This document shows positions 1-12,400 of a stretch of 64,000 bases of DNA, in pieces (positions within the stretch are counted from its first letter, which is position 1; each line of letters begins with the position of its first letter). A program made the position numbers and the translations under genes. Where the stretch lies: the NCBI GenBank assembly GCA_013420905.1, contig JAAXNY010000001.1:4092001-4156000 (forward strand), in the 5' to 3' direction. The stretch is from Collybia mongolica (Eukaryota > Basidiomycota > Agaricomycetes > Agaricales > Clitocybaceae). The notes beneath the pieces were generated by a model. That model did no database searches and was not told the DNA's origin. It saw only the letters and a program-made list of their open reading frames with translations.

Positions 1-1062
1 TCTAACCGCAACGCGTCTTCAATGTTGCTACAATTGTTAAGTTGTTGATCGCCGCAAGTATCTAGCGAGAGCGTGAGGAACAAAGTAGCCACTGCGTGTC
101 AAGACTCGTCAATACGACATATAGCAACTGCTCAAATGTCAATGTGATGACGAGTGACATCAATAAGTCAACCACTTCAATTGAGGTCCATCTGCTATAT
201 CCCACATAATTCTTGACAAGATGGCAACTAAAGCCTGGCCCATGTGCAAGTGCAGAACAGCTTTACGCGAATAACCTTCATACCTACGATCACCAAGGAA
301 TTCTCGGGCAGATTTTGGGGTAATTTACTTGTCACCAGGGCTCGCGGGGAATAATGCAAGACCATCATTGTAACAAGGCGGAATAGGGAAGCTACGCGAG
401 GTATTTAGGCGAGATCTCTTCCCAAGGCTATGTCGAGTACTCGTCCACGTGCGCTCCCCGAGGTTGGCTTTCCAAGCAAGAGATGATATACCTCCGGACG
501 TAGGTGAAAGATAAATGTGCGTATACGCAGCCGATGGCCGTATGTGATACCGGCGGAGTCAAGAATTGACGAATAAGGTCGAGAAGAACTTAATGGAGGC
601 ATTCCGAAATCTTGGTAACACCTGGGCATCAGGCTGGATAATCGAACGGACCATTGGTTTTGAAATTCTATTGGTGGATGAAACTGCAAAGAAAGGTTTC
701 CCGAAAAGGGGGTCGGCTATGTTGTAGGTAGCCACTGAAATCCGATATTTACATCAGGCATCCGTAAACATCGCTTCATGCTTATGTTCGCGCATCGCGG
801 GCTCCTCTTGTTTTCCCTGCGCCGAATACATCAGTAGTATGAATTCCATCAAAACTAGTAGAACTTTAATCCCATCAGGCCGAGTTCGGAACATGGGTGT
901 GATGAGTTACGCGTCACGTACGTTGGGAACGGAGTCACGTGGTCTTAGGGCGGATCATGCATCCCTCCATTCGTGCACGGACCCTGGAATAGTCAACTTG
1001 GCGCCTCTTGCTCCACTACACGCTCTTGGAGACGACTGCAACCACAAAAATAACGCAACAAC
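1..1062. other. No gene recognised; upstream region of the ALDH7 gene
   Basis: No open frame here shows a recognisable family or a plausible spliced continuation. The short frame ending at 1066 overlaps the ALDH start codon and looks like chance. The last few hundred bases presumably hold the promoter and 5' leader of the ALDH gene, but I see no clear TATA box. Confidence 0.4.
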
Positions 1063-3351
1063 ATGATAGTAGCGAAGCATGCCATTTCAAGAATCAAATC
1101 CACTCATTTGACGCGTGGTTTATCTAGTCGCGCCTCGACCGTGCTCTCCTCGCTCGGTATTTCCACCACAGACGAGCTCTCAGGAGTATATGATGGGGAA
1201 TGGCGAGGTTCTGGGGAAATCCTCAAATCTGTCTGTCCGACTACTGGGGAAACTCTCGCCCGTGTGAAGACTGCCACTCCTCAAGAACTCCATGATGCTC
1301 TCGGTAGGACACGCGAGGCATACACTATCTTCCGCAGTGTGTGCAAACACTTTTGATTCCTTTTTAAACGTTTTGATGGGTGGGTTTAGACGTTCCTGCT
1401 CCACGCAGAGGTGAAATTCTGCGGCAAATACGAGAGGCTCTGGCAACCAAGGTTTGCCAAATTCTCGGACCGTCCATCAAGAAGTAATTAAGTTCCAATC
1501 CTTAGCGTAATGAACTTGGTGCTCTTGTTTCTCTTGAAATGGGAAAAATTAGAACAGAAGGTGTCGGAGAGGTTCAAGAATTTATTGATATTGTACGTTA
1601 AAAATTACTCTCAACCAGGTCTTGTCATTAAAGATCCAATGTAGTGTGATTACGCAGTTGGTTTGTCAAGAATGATGAACGGAAATTTGATCGCATCAGA
1701 AAGACCAGGCCATTCTATCTTAGAAGGTTTGCGCCCAATGTACTCTCTTTGATTTGCTTTGACACTTTTACCCAGTGCCCAATCCCTTGGGAGTCGTTGC
1801 CGTGTTATCAGCCTTTAACTTTCCCGTGGCGGTGTACGGATGGTAAATTTTTAAATGATCTCAGCATGTATGGTCGCAAGTATTAACTGAAATGAGCACA
1901 GGAATCTCGCTTTGTCATTCGCTGCTGGAAACGCGACCATTTGGAAACCGTCGCCCACTACTCCTTTGTGTTCAATAGCGGTTACTAGTATAGTCGCTCG
2001 CGTTTTAGAAAGTAACGGGATACCAGGCGCTGTTGCAGGTCTGGTGACTGGCGGAAAGGACGCCGGGGAAGCTATTGTTGAGAGTCGTGATGTGGAATTA
2101 GGTGAATATTTTGGGACCTTTTAGATTGAGGGCTAAATCTGACATACATCATTTTCAGTGTCTTTCACAGGGAGCGAACGTGTTGGACGTATCGTGGGGA
2201 AAGCCGTAATGTCCAGGTTTGGTAAATCCATCCTTGAGTTGGGTGGTAACAACGGTAAGTATATTTAGTTCAGGTGATTCGCTTCAAGCCCACTCATCAT
2301 AAATATCATCAAAGCTTCGATCGTGATGCCTGATGCCGACCTTTCACTTGCGGTGCCCTCGGTGTTTTTCGGCGCAGTAGGCACTGCAGGACAGAGATGT
2401 ACCTCGACCAGGAGACTCTACCTTCATCGTGATATCGCAACTCAATTCCTTGACCGACTCCGGAAACTTTATGCTACAGTCAAACCTGCGGATCCGTTGG
2501 CTGAAAATACCCTTCTCGGGCCCCTGCACTCAAAGGGGGCGCTGAAAACATACACTAACGCCGTTGAACATTTGAAATCCATCGATGCTGAAATCCTTAC
2601 CGGCGGCAATATATACAATGAAGCACCCTTGAATGGAGGTAATTTTGTACAACCCACCATCGCAATCCCCAAATCTGCAGACCCTACCGATTATATCTGG
2701 AAAACGGAGACATTTGCCCCGATCTTGAATGCTGCTGTTTTTAACGATCTAGAGCAAGCTATCGAATGGAATAACGCCGTTCCTCAGGTCAGTCAACTTC
2801 TAAGATTGATGATGGGTGGCATAGCCTAACTCCAATCAGGGATTGTCTAGCAGCCTATGGACCCGAGATATGCGAAATCTGGGGAAATGGATCGGGCCCA
2901 GCGGATCAGATACGGGTATAGTCAACGTAAGTCTCACATCCTCAGCCGCTCACCTCACTTTCACATTGCCCACTCACAAAACTTGACGCAGGTCAACGTG
3001 GGTACCAGCGGTGCAGAAATTGGAGCTGCCTTCGGAGGCAATAAGGTGCGTTCCCCATTTTCGTACACCTCCTTGTCATGCTAACAACAACTACTTACAC
3101 TTCTGATCTCATAACAGAGCACTGGCTGGCAAGTCATAAATGTACTGTTCGCATGAATCTTACTAATAACAATTCTATTTCTAGGGGACGTGAGTCCGGC
3201 GGTGATGCTTGGAAGCAGTATGTCCGCTGGAGTTCTTGCACAAGTGCGCTCCCGTCTCACAACTCTAAACCTTGAAGCCCGAGCTGATCTGTTTATAGTC
3301 AACTTCTCGGATAATGCGCCACTTGCACAGGGAGTTAATTTCCCAGCTTGA
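1063..3351 (+). CDS. ALDH7-family aldehyde dehydrogenase (alpha-aminoadipic semialdehyde dehydrogenase type)
   Basis: This is an NAD(P)+-dependent aldehyde dehydrogenase closest to the ALDH7/antiquitin family, whose members oxidise alpha-aminoadipic semialdehyde and related aldehydes. Thirteen exons can be joined in frame. They carry the family landmarks in order: the [12 protein letters not shown] substrate/cofactor segment (about 1810-1912), WKPSPTT, the FTGS loop, LELGGNN with the general-base Glu (about 2240), and GTAGQRCT with the catalytic Cys (about 2385-2400). The end reads [14 protein letters not shown], then a final exon ending LAQGVNFPA. Length (about 530 residues) matches the family. 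The first 25-30 residues are rich in Ser, Arg and Lys with no acidic residues, so mitochondrial import is likely (inference). The intron at 3129-3184 starts with GC rather than GT. The family assignment is firm; the actual substrate is inferred. Confidence 0.93.
3129..3184 (+). other. GC-AG intron in the ALDH7 gene
   Basis: The donor is GCAAGT after GGCTG and the acceptor is TTTCTAG, with a TACTAATAAC branch-point-like sequence near 3160-3170. Only this splice gives Trp-Gly-Arg-Glu-Ser-Gly, which aligns with the conserved GGGRESG segment of ALDH7 proteins. GCAAGT is the strongest known GC donor context. Confidence 0.8.
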
Positions 3352-3797
3352 GGGGAAATCTGTAGATGCGTCTGTAGGTATCACGTTGAATCAGGCTGTC
3401 CACTGTTGTCGTTCTAAAGGTCGACACCGAAACGCAATGATCTGCTATAAATATGAAACAACCGTGACGTGACGTACACCTCAATAGACATCATTTTAAA
3501 GCATTAGCGTGAGAAGAAAAATATAGCCACATTCTTCTATTTGGAGATAATGATTTCAGGGTAACTAAGGGCTCTCAGTCCATGTACATGTGGAATATCG
3601 GCAGTTCGACATGATTCCATCAAGTGCTATGCCTAGCACCACTGCGAGACTCGTAAATAAGCCCGTAGTGGTCCCAGTCAAATTTCCGAGAGTTTAAATA
3701 CCCAGAAGATGGCCCTCACGCCGAGTCAGTTTTCCCGCCTTTGAAACCACCACTTGGCACAACTCGCCACTCTCACAATCACTTCAAACATCTCGAC

Positions 3798-4836
3798 ATG
3801 ACGACCACCGACGATCTGCCCTGGCCTGAACTTGGGAATGTATCCCGGGGTGCCACTCGAGGAAACCAGGGACAGAAAGGCGTCCTCGGCCCTCCCGACC
3901 GCGAGGGCCGATGCATTCTCCAACTTCGCGTCCAGCCAGGTGTCTTGGCCGTGCGATTAAACCGTCAAGCCAGCGACTGGTATAGGACGCTCGACAACGA
4001 AGTGAACCGGGCTCTCAAACTGACTAAAACGTATTGGAGGAAGGCTCGCAGGCGTCAGGATTACGACGCGCGCGCTGATCAAGATCACATGGAATTACAT
4101 GAATGGCTGCAGCAGCTAAAAGATAAAACAATGTCCCATCTAGAGCTCCTGATGCAGAAAGGCGATATACAAGGTCCTCCATATGCAATGCCAGATGATA
4201 TTGAACTTTCCTTCCTTCGCAAATTCATCGAAAGGCAAGCTGCTGGTATCGCTCACAACCCTCGGCTTCGGAACTCACCAGGCGAACACGCCTATCCGCC
4301 CCGTGACCATTCCACCGGAAATTCCTTGACTCCTGAGCCCTCAGATTTGGCGTTCCCTGACCAGCATCACCATTTAGTACATGGTATGGGACATTTTTTT
4401 TGCCGCCCCACTATCATTTTCAAATGGCCTTAACAGACCGCCAATCGGACGGCTCAGGGTCCCACTTACACTCCTCCCGAAACTCGGGATCACCTTCCCT
4501 GCATAAAGCCGAATCTCTATCACAAGAGGCGAGCTCATCCAGTATGCTCGTATTTTGTTCACGTATAAAACCTTTCTCACATAGGGAATAGAACACGGTC
4601 TCCAAGCTGCCCGTAACGCCCTCATGCGGGCACAGAAAGACACTCAAGATGCCTTTATGAGATACACTTCTTGTCTTGATGTTGAACGTCAAGCCCGGCA
4701 GGCGGTAACAGCAGCGGAAAAACGCCGCGACGATATCAGTAAGCGATCTCCTAATTCTTATATCTGTTCGAAGATTCTCATCGCTTCTCAAATAGTGGGC
4801 GTTCTCCTTTCACAAAATCAGCCAGGTGGTATGTAG
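3798..4836 (+). CDS. Uncharacterised helical, charged protein
   Basis: I do not recognise this protein. A model of four exons stays open: 3798-4376, 4437-4541, 4585-4738 and 4796-4836. The middle of exon 1 (about residues 60-130) is rich in Arg, Lys, Glu, Leu and Gln and should be helical. Exon 3 is another Ala/Arg/Glu/Gln-rich helix likely to form a coiled coil. The stretch between them is Pro/Thr/His-rich and probably disordered. The start at 3798 (ACATGACG) was preferred to the in-frame ATG at 3741, because the extra residues look like translated leader. The last intron (57 nt) is a multiple of three without a stop, so retaining it adds 19 residues in frame. The second intron is very short (43 nt). 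No membrane segment or signal peptide is visible. Confidence 0.5.
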
Positions 4837-6520
4837 CGCATTTCGCTGATATCCCATGATTAATTTAAGCGAAATCTAAACTTAGAGGCGCGATCAAGAC
4901 ATTCGTCCTTCTCGGCGGACGAGCGCCGGAGTCCATCAAGATACAACACAGATGTAATGTTCTTCTGATTCCAACATCACTATCATACTCACTACTGCTG
5001 GAACTTAAGTCGCAGGATGCCTTCAATCACTCACGTGTAACCTTAAAGACGATGGACTGGGATGCCGATGCGCAAGGTGTTTATGGAAGTGATCCAGTAT
5101 CGCTCGCGGTTCGTAGTCCGTTTTCCGTACTGTTTCAGGGTATTCATTTGTAAATAATAGGACCATTCTAGGCAGTCGAGGAAACACCAACGCACGTGGG
5201 AACAAAACCCCCAATTACCAGGCATGTTTCCATGATCTGGGTTGGATTCCCTTTTGGCTAACTGGCTTCCATAGACAACCAGTATACATGCGAGGTACCA
5301 CCAACACAATACAATACCTACCCAGCTCCTTTGCTGACGGCGCGATTCTCCCCTGTTCAGGATATCACATCCCTTCCACCCCGGAAACGTATCCATCATA
5401 TGATACCAGGTTTTGAAGTCATGAATAACCCTGCACTTCAAGCCCAAAACCTTGGCCTCCAATCATGATAGATCAACATGCCGAGATTTCATGTCACGCC
5501 ACGCCACGTCGATCTTATGCCCATTGTACACACTATCTTTATTTTTTATTATTTATCATGGACATTGCGAGGGAAACTGGATGTATATTATTCCTACACC
5601 ATAGATTTCTTATTCTTTCCAGCCAGCCTGAAACTTGTGCTGATCATCTACTACATAAATAGTTTGTCCATAGAAACAATCCACTTGTGTATACATCTGA
5701 CATTTGACGATCAAACCCCTCCCCCTAAAGAACTTCAAATCAGGATCAGTCGGATTCGACGTTCCTGGTTCTATACGATAAAGAGGCAGAGTCAGAATAG
5801 ACGGCTAATTCATCATCGCAACAGTTGTGAACCAGCCATAACATCAAAACATCATACGGCAATTCGGGCATCAATTCATTGTTTCATCGCAGCTCCAGGC
5901 AGCTCGTCTTGTTGGTTGCGATTGCCTATACTGGCGGCTTCTACTTCAAACTGACAAGTTACGAGCTCTGTCGTGAGACGCTGCGTCACACAACTATTAC
6001 TACACAAGGGAAAGTGGGTTTGACCTACTATTTTATTTCGGCGGTGCCCCAATATATTTTTATCATCTCCTGATGGCCAATCAAGGTAACTACCGTTGGC
6101 CCATTGTTCCGGTTTCCGCTCATCTCGCGAAACAGTGCACTCTTTGATATACTAGTTTGCTTAGGTTTCGCAGTTATTGACAAATTTACAAACCACCTAC
6201 GAGGCTGTCAATTTATTTGCCGCTTCTCTGTGGCAGTTGCGACCTTTCAGGACAATGGGTCAACTCGCTAGACCCGGTGACCAATAATTAATGACCCCGT
6301 ACCCTACCCGATCGGTGCATAATGGATTTGGTTAACGCGGTATCTAAACGTAGGTTTTTTGTCTAGTGGCTCTAACCATGGCCATGGCCACCGTGGGCGA
6401 CACTGTTTCCATATATAAGGACTACATTGCTTGGAGAGCTCGGTACACGTGTGCCCCCAAGTCATTGACAGTCTCACCATAACTAGACCCTCAACATCTT
6501 TTGGTTTGTGTTCCGACGTC
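4837..6520. other. No convincing gene
   Basis: Several open frames occur, including a 139-codon one on the minus strand (5043-5462) and a hydrophobic one on the plus strand (5478-5954). None shows a recognisable domain or joins to neighbours by good splice sites. A TATATAAG motif near 6412-6419 probably belongs to the CCCH gene downstream. Confidence 0.35.
6411..6420 (+). promoter_or_regulatory. Possible TATA box of the CCCH zinc-finger gene
   Basis: ATATATAAGG lies about 100 bp upstream of the chosen start codon at 6521, a usual spacing for a fungal TATA box. The assignment rests on sequence and position only. Confidence 0.35.
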
Positions 6521-7873
6521 ATGACCAGAACGAACCCCAGTATAACGATGCCTAGTAAGGTTCCTATCATATATCAAATTGTGTTGTTGATCAATATGCT
6601 TAATCAGATGGCATTTGTGTTCAAAATTTACGCCAGAATTGGACGTACGGCAAAGAGCTCGGATTCGGGCACTCAGTGAAAAGCCTTTCGCCTCCTATCT
6701 ATACTACCATCTTCGATTCAGATGAGGCGGTGCTTTCGCCCTTCAAGGAGATCTATGGCGCACCAGACGCTCGCACCTCGTTTAAGCCTTACCATGGCGT
6801 ATCTATTGATCATTTCGATCCGAGTGTAACCGACTCAGCTTCAAGAGAAGCTCTTACGTGGAAAACAATACCCTGTAAACATTATACCCGAACACAGGGC
6901 TGGTGCCCAGTCGGTGAAAGATGCCAATTGTAAGCCAATATTAGTCTCATCATATACTGTTCCCAACCCTCGCTGACGCATACTAGTATCCACGATCTTA
7001 CTCTCCAACCATCGGGATATATCAATGAATCTCGGGGTTCGCGCTGGCCTGACAGTGACATAGACAAAATTAGTGGCACAGCACAACTGTCAGCAGCACC
7101 CAGGGGAGGCAAGACGAGGCTACCCAAGTCGCATTGTTGGTCTCACATCCAAGGCTATTGCGATGTCCTACACTGTCGATATTTCCACCCTAAAGATATT
7201 CGGCCTTGTGCGTTCCCTGTACTTGAACATGTTATATTCTCGCTCACCTCATAGCCTTCGGTAGACATGAAATATACCCCATGTCTCTATTGGCTTGATT
7301 GCGCTGATAAAATGAAATGCCCGTTTAAACATCCCGCCAAAATCCCTGAGGCAACGACGCTAGGCCCATCCCAAGTTTCAAAGTCAATTCCAACTATTTG
7401 TTATCCCTCATTTGAAGCAAATGGGACAACCTATTTCGATTTAATGGGACAAGTCACATCATACAATTACAGCCTTGCATCCAGGCCCACAACCTCATCT
7501 CAAGATAAACAATCCTGTGATGACCACACTAATACAATCTCCATGCCGCCCCCGCCACCACCTCCCAGCCCCGTCTTCGGCGAAGAACACCCTGAAAACA
7601 AAGATATTTCTGTATGCATCAACAGTTGCGAACACGATACGCTGAACGATCAGAGGCCCACCTCCCCTCAAATAACACGACAGCACGGCCATACTCGAAG
7701 ATTCAGCGTTGCGTTCAAAGGCAGCCAGGTGATTGGGAAAGAACATTGCGGCAATGATGAATCGTTCACCATCACAGAACTATGGGGTATAGATCTAATC
7801 CATTGCTCAGGGTTCTTTTATTAACGGCGTTAATTTTCTAGTGGGAACGGCATACCGAAAGGCTTTAGGTTGA
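6521..7873 (+). CDS. CCCH-type zinc-finger protein with three fingers
   Basis: Five exons (6521-6554, 6608-6929, 6987-7207, 7265-7786, 7842-7873) join in frame. They encode three Cys-Cys-Cys-His fingers with different spacings. Finger 1 is C-x9-C-x5-C-x3-H, beginning PCKHYTRTQGWC and split by the intron at 6930. Finger 2 is C-x7-C-x4-C-x3-H around SHCWSHIQGYC. Finger 3 is C-x5-C-x5-C-x3-H around PCLYWLDC. CCCH fingers of this type usually bind RNA, so a role in mRNA processing or decay is inferred. The C-terminal 150 residues are Ser/Pro-rich with a run of eight to ten prolines near 7545-7565. The first exon is short and was chosen because it supplies an ATG and a clean GTAAGG donor. Finger content is certain; the ends of the model are less so. 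Confidence 0.75.
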
Positions 7874-9410
7874 TAACATTCACACTGCCTAAAATGATCA
7901 ATAAGATTTCACGTATTATGTAAATAGACTGCACCCAATAGTGCTCCATAGCTCAGCGCTCAATATTAACGCTCAATGCTTCCATTCCCCATGTGATGTA
8001 TAAATATCGGATCCTCAGTGTTTCTCAAATACTTATTCTATCGCACGGTGTGTGTTCATGCTCTCATCAGATCCCCCTCAACTTTTCAACAACATATTTC
8101 TGGGTAAATAATACTAATGATGGCACCAGTTTAGGAAGTAGAAGCATATATTGAGAGTGGAAGAATATATGGGTTCCAAGCTTGGGCCGGACTGTTGATT
8201 GCATGAACTCCTCTGAATCACCGCTCATGAAGTCCCGAATCCCTCTTGAAATTCTTAACAAATCCCACTGCACATGGAAAATCATGTACTCTCACCAATG
8301 ATTCTCCCTCTTGTTCGACACGTCGTCCTGGAGCGAAGTAGTTTTGAGGCTGTTCACCATTCGAAGGCTCATGGAAAGTAACTCCACTAGCTACCATAGA
8401 TATCAGTCTGTTGGATCTCAACTTTGGAAGAAGACTTTGATTTACCCGGTTTCGCTGGACCAAGTCATTTCGCGGAATCCAAATGTGTCCTTCTCAAATC
8501 CCGATAGGGATAGGTCACAGAATTTTCAATGTATATTTTGGAGATATAGAAAATTATTGGACCCACAAGGTTTTCCGGTCAACCCGAACTTAGTGAACGA
8601 CATACAATCTACATGATATCGACAAGTTGATGACCTGATCATGGCTTTCCTGTGATCAGTAATTAGCAGACTCCGTGGTGAGTCTCGATCTTACGCCACA
8701 TTCCGAATTAGAATACTGGAGCTTCATTTCTCTCCACCATATGATTCGACAGCATGGGACTAAAGCCTGGGTTATGGTGCGCCAGGCCTCAAGCGTCCCA
8801 AGGCTGTGACGTCTCAACCACTTCTGCCCCTCAATATCCAGTCCATTTTTTCCTTGCACTTTCAGTAAAGCTGCTCAAGAGTCCTCTTGCGGGGCGTATG
8901 AGAGCACATATACATACTGCATATATCAACAATTAATGTTCCATCGCCCTGGTGGTCACGCGCGGATCCGAGTTAAGGTTATCTAGATTCCATGGTGGTC
9001 AACGAGTATCCCAAGCAAAGCCTACGTTTACTTCTCTTCTGAAAACAATGCTATATAGGACCTGGGTGAGTGCACCCACGTCGCGGGTGGTTCTATGGCG
9101 GTGCTGAATTTGTTCCGAACATTTTTCGATCAGACGGTATTGCTGTGCCAGAGGTTACCTCCATAACCTCCTTGGACAAGCTAGACATTGAGGCGGCACT
9201 ATGAGGCTCAAGGAATTCTAGATGTCGGAAAAGAGCTCTATTTGTGCATATTTAACGGCCCCCTGAGTCCTAGGAAAAACAACTGATGTTTGAAAACAGA
9301 TAAACAATACAAAATCGATGTGTGATGGGGGACGAGACGATGGTTGGGGAGTAGCAAGGAGGGGTATAAGTAAAAACAATGGAAAGCCTGTAAGATGAAT
9401 TATAATGGTT
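7874..9410. other. No gene recognised between the CCCH gene and SET1
   Basis: Open frames of 70-100 codons exist on both strands (for example 8311-8616 plus and 8218-8463 minus). None resembles a known family or splices convincingly into a longer protein. The part next to 9410 is the 3' flank of SET1. Confidence 0.35.
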
Positions 9411-12400
9411 CTAATTGAGATAGCCGCGACATTTGGCAGAGCCACAGAGGCAAGGTATTTTGTCTTGCTCAAAAGGAAAGTGATAATCTGAGGGTTTTGT
9501 CAGACGGAATTCTACTGGGCTATCAGTAAGAACGTACCATAAGTAATTTCATCGCCGAGTTCGATGTCTTGCTTTGCGTATATGACAATCTTCTTCTCCC
9601 CGTTGATTGTAATGATTTTGGCTGTACAGTTAGGATCGCAGGAGTGATTGATTAAGCGCCTGTTTTCTGGATTAAGTCTCAACGTTTCCTGTCGCAAAAG
9701 TGTGTACTGACCCAAGATTACCCTTCTTCGTGGCATCCACCACGAGATCCTCATCAATACGGAAAAGGTAGCTGCTGCCGATCCCTTGCCTTTCGTATGC
9801 CTTTTCTCGCTTATCCGCGACCTGTGCTCTGATGACCTCACCAACATATTCAATCACCATTTCGCCACGTGAGATCTTCTCCATCGCATACAAACCCCAG
9901 TCGTGGATAGGTGAGCGGGCGAAGCGAAGATGTTTCTTCCTGGTCTGAAGTTGGTTGAATTTGAAGCTTAACTCATTCGCAGCAGTCTCGCCCTTGGACA
10001 GTGCAACAGCTCGTTGGACTTGATTAATTTCCTCCAAGCCCTGGGCACGGCGTCGGGCGTTAGCGCGATTTGACCTAGAAGATGTGATATGTTGTGGCTG
10101 AGGTTCGTCGGCTGGTGCGATGGTCTCAACTGCAGTGGCACGCGCTTGATACTGAGCAACATATGCGGCCTTCTCAGCATGGGTGATCTTATAGTACCCT
10201 TCAGTGCGGGCGGATCCCGTAACATGTTTTCGGAATGATGGGGCATCTGACGAAGGCGGTGGAGGAGCCTCTGATTCTGGTTCGGGGGCAGGCGGCTTGT
10301 ACCCAGATAGGACGAGCTTTAGATAATATAGATCTTCATCATCCTCACAGAGACCAATATTCAGCGCATCAGGGGGAGGCGTGGGGGGTGGTGTTACGAC
10401 GCGAACCGGTTCTGGAACTGGAGAAGGAGAAAGAGAAGAATCGAAACCAGATGTGATGTGAACATGGGCAACAGCAGGGACCTCGAAGTCCATGTCGGGA
10501 AAGACAACATCGTCAACGGGTTCTTCCACGCCTTTCTTTGTCGGTTTCTTTTTCTTCGACGTTGTCTTCTTCGGTTTTGTTACAATCTCTGCAGAAACCT
10601 CAAGCTTCAACTTCTTTCTCACATGCTCAGTTTCGTCATCCTCAAGATCTTCCGACGAAGCTCTCTTCCGTATTATGTCTGCAGCCCGCACGGGGTCCAC
10701 AAGATCTTCTTCCTCAGACTCTACATCCTCTTCTTCCACAACTTTTCGGCTAGCCTTCTTTACCAACTCCTTCTTTCTTTTCTTTTTCGGCCTCTCGACC
10801 ACAAGCTCATCCTCTTCTTCCACATCCTGACCTTGATCTGCCTCCATCTCATCAGTGACCACTCCAGCAACCTCCACCTCCGTCACCTTAACCTCTTCCA
10901 CAATGTCCTTCTTCTGCTTCTTAAAAGACAATCCCTTCAACCCTCTTTTCTCTACAGGCTTCACCCCGGTCGACAAGTCAAGACTTCCGCCGCTTTTCTC
11001 CTTCATGATCAGCGCCCGTATATCAGGCACAACAACCCCGGCGGTTATATCCTTCTCCAGGAGCCCTTTGAGCTCCTTGATAATGATTTGCTGGGCCTGT
11101 TCGACCATTTCGTGCTCTTCCCACTGTGTTTTCTTCGGGGCCTGAGAAGGGGCAGGGGGCGCGGGATGAATGGCCACGCTGACAGATTGGTACGCGAGCA
11201 TCTTGCTGGAAGAATTGCTAAGGACCATGGACGCGCGCCGCGCCGCGTCATTGGTTTCAAAGGTCACATACCATCCCAAATGGTCTTTCAGGATCTGGAA
11301 AACCGGACAAAGCGAAATTTATTACACGACACGAGGTCAAAGCATAGGGAGACGGACCTTGTTAACCTTGAAGCCCTCAAAAAAGTCTCTCACATCCTGC
11401 TCCCTCACCGACCCTCCCACCAAAGGCAGTCTGACGTGATCCTTTCCGTTCTCCGCAAGCTGCTTCAGAACACTGACATGATCTTCCTCCTTCTCCGTCT
11501 TGCCCTTCTCTCGGCCCCTCACAGAGTCCCGCTCATCTCGATCTCTGTCACCCATTCCATACCTTGAGGTTGGTGAAGGGGACCGCGATGCGTCCATCGG
11601 CGATGGTTGATATCGATCCGAGGGGTACCGGTCGTACCGATCCCTGTCACGGTCGCGACTTATTGGCGAAGGCTGATACCGGTCGGAAGTTGCTCGATAG
11701 CTGTAGCGATCTCGCCCTAGTCGCCCCCTCCAATCTTTCTCGTGGTGCATAGGCGTCGATGACGATGACCCAGCTCTACCATCCCTATCCCTATCCCTGG
11801 AGCGGTCACGATCGCGATCCCTCTCTCTGTCCCGCACATCCCTATCTCTATCCCAATCTCTGTCCCGATCCCTGTCGCGCTCCCGATCATCCCTTCTTCC
11901 GTCACCCTCACGTGCACCATACCTTGGATGCGAACTCATGGGAACAGCCCTAGCGGTCTCCAGTCTTGCTTTCAGCAATGCTGCAGGGGGACGGCGCATA
12001 GGTCTAATAGGTTCAATGTTCTTATTTACGACGCCGTTCACGGGTTTGGCGGGTATGGACGCAGGATGATGTTTGGGTGTGCTAGAAACCGGACTGGAGG
12101 ACGAGCCCGCCGCTGCGGCGGCGGCGGCTACCATCGGGTTAGCTGGGAGGGTTGGGTGTGGGGCAGCCGGTGGGCGCCTTGGCTGTTGCTGGCCTTGGGG
12201 ACCTGACTGACTCTGGCTGGCGCGTCCAGCCCACTGCGCCTTGTTCTGACTCGGAGTCTGGCCTACGGGTGTCTGTGGTGTTGGGGTTGCCGCCGCGCCA
12301 TTGACAGGACCTACCGGGATGGTGATTCCTTTCTTCCTCCTCTGCTTCTCTTCTTTCTCCCGCTTTTTCCTCTCCTCCAGCTCCTTCAGTACCGCCTTGA

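Noticed and set aside
839..1066. A 75-codon frame overlapping the ALDH start as ATGA
   Set aside because: Overlapping stop/start coupling is a bacterial feature. The frame has no family features, and the setting is a eukaryotic multi-exon gene.
5043..5462. A 139-codon minus-strand frame rich in Trp and Cys
   Set aside because: No recognisable motif, no plausible splice partner and odd composition. Kept as possible but unsupported.
10458..11567. A 369-codon plus-strand open frame
   Set aside because: It is antisense to SET1 exons with strong domain evidence and consists of Leu/His/Arg/Phe-rich nonsense typical of a shadow frame.
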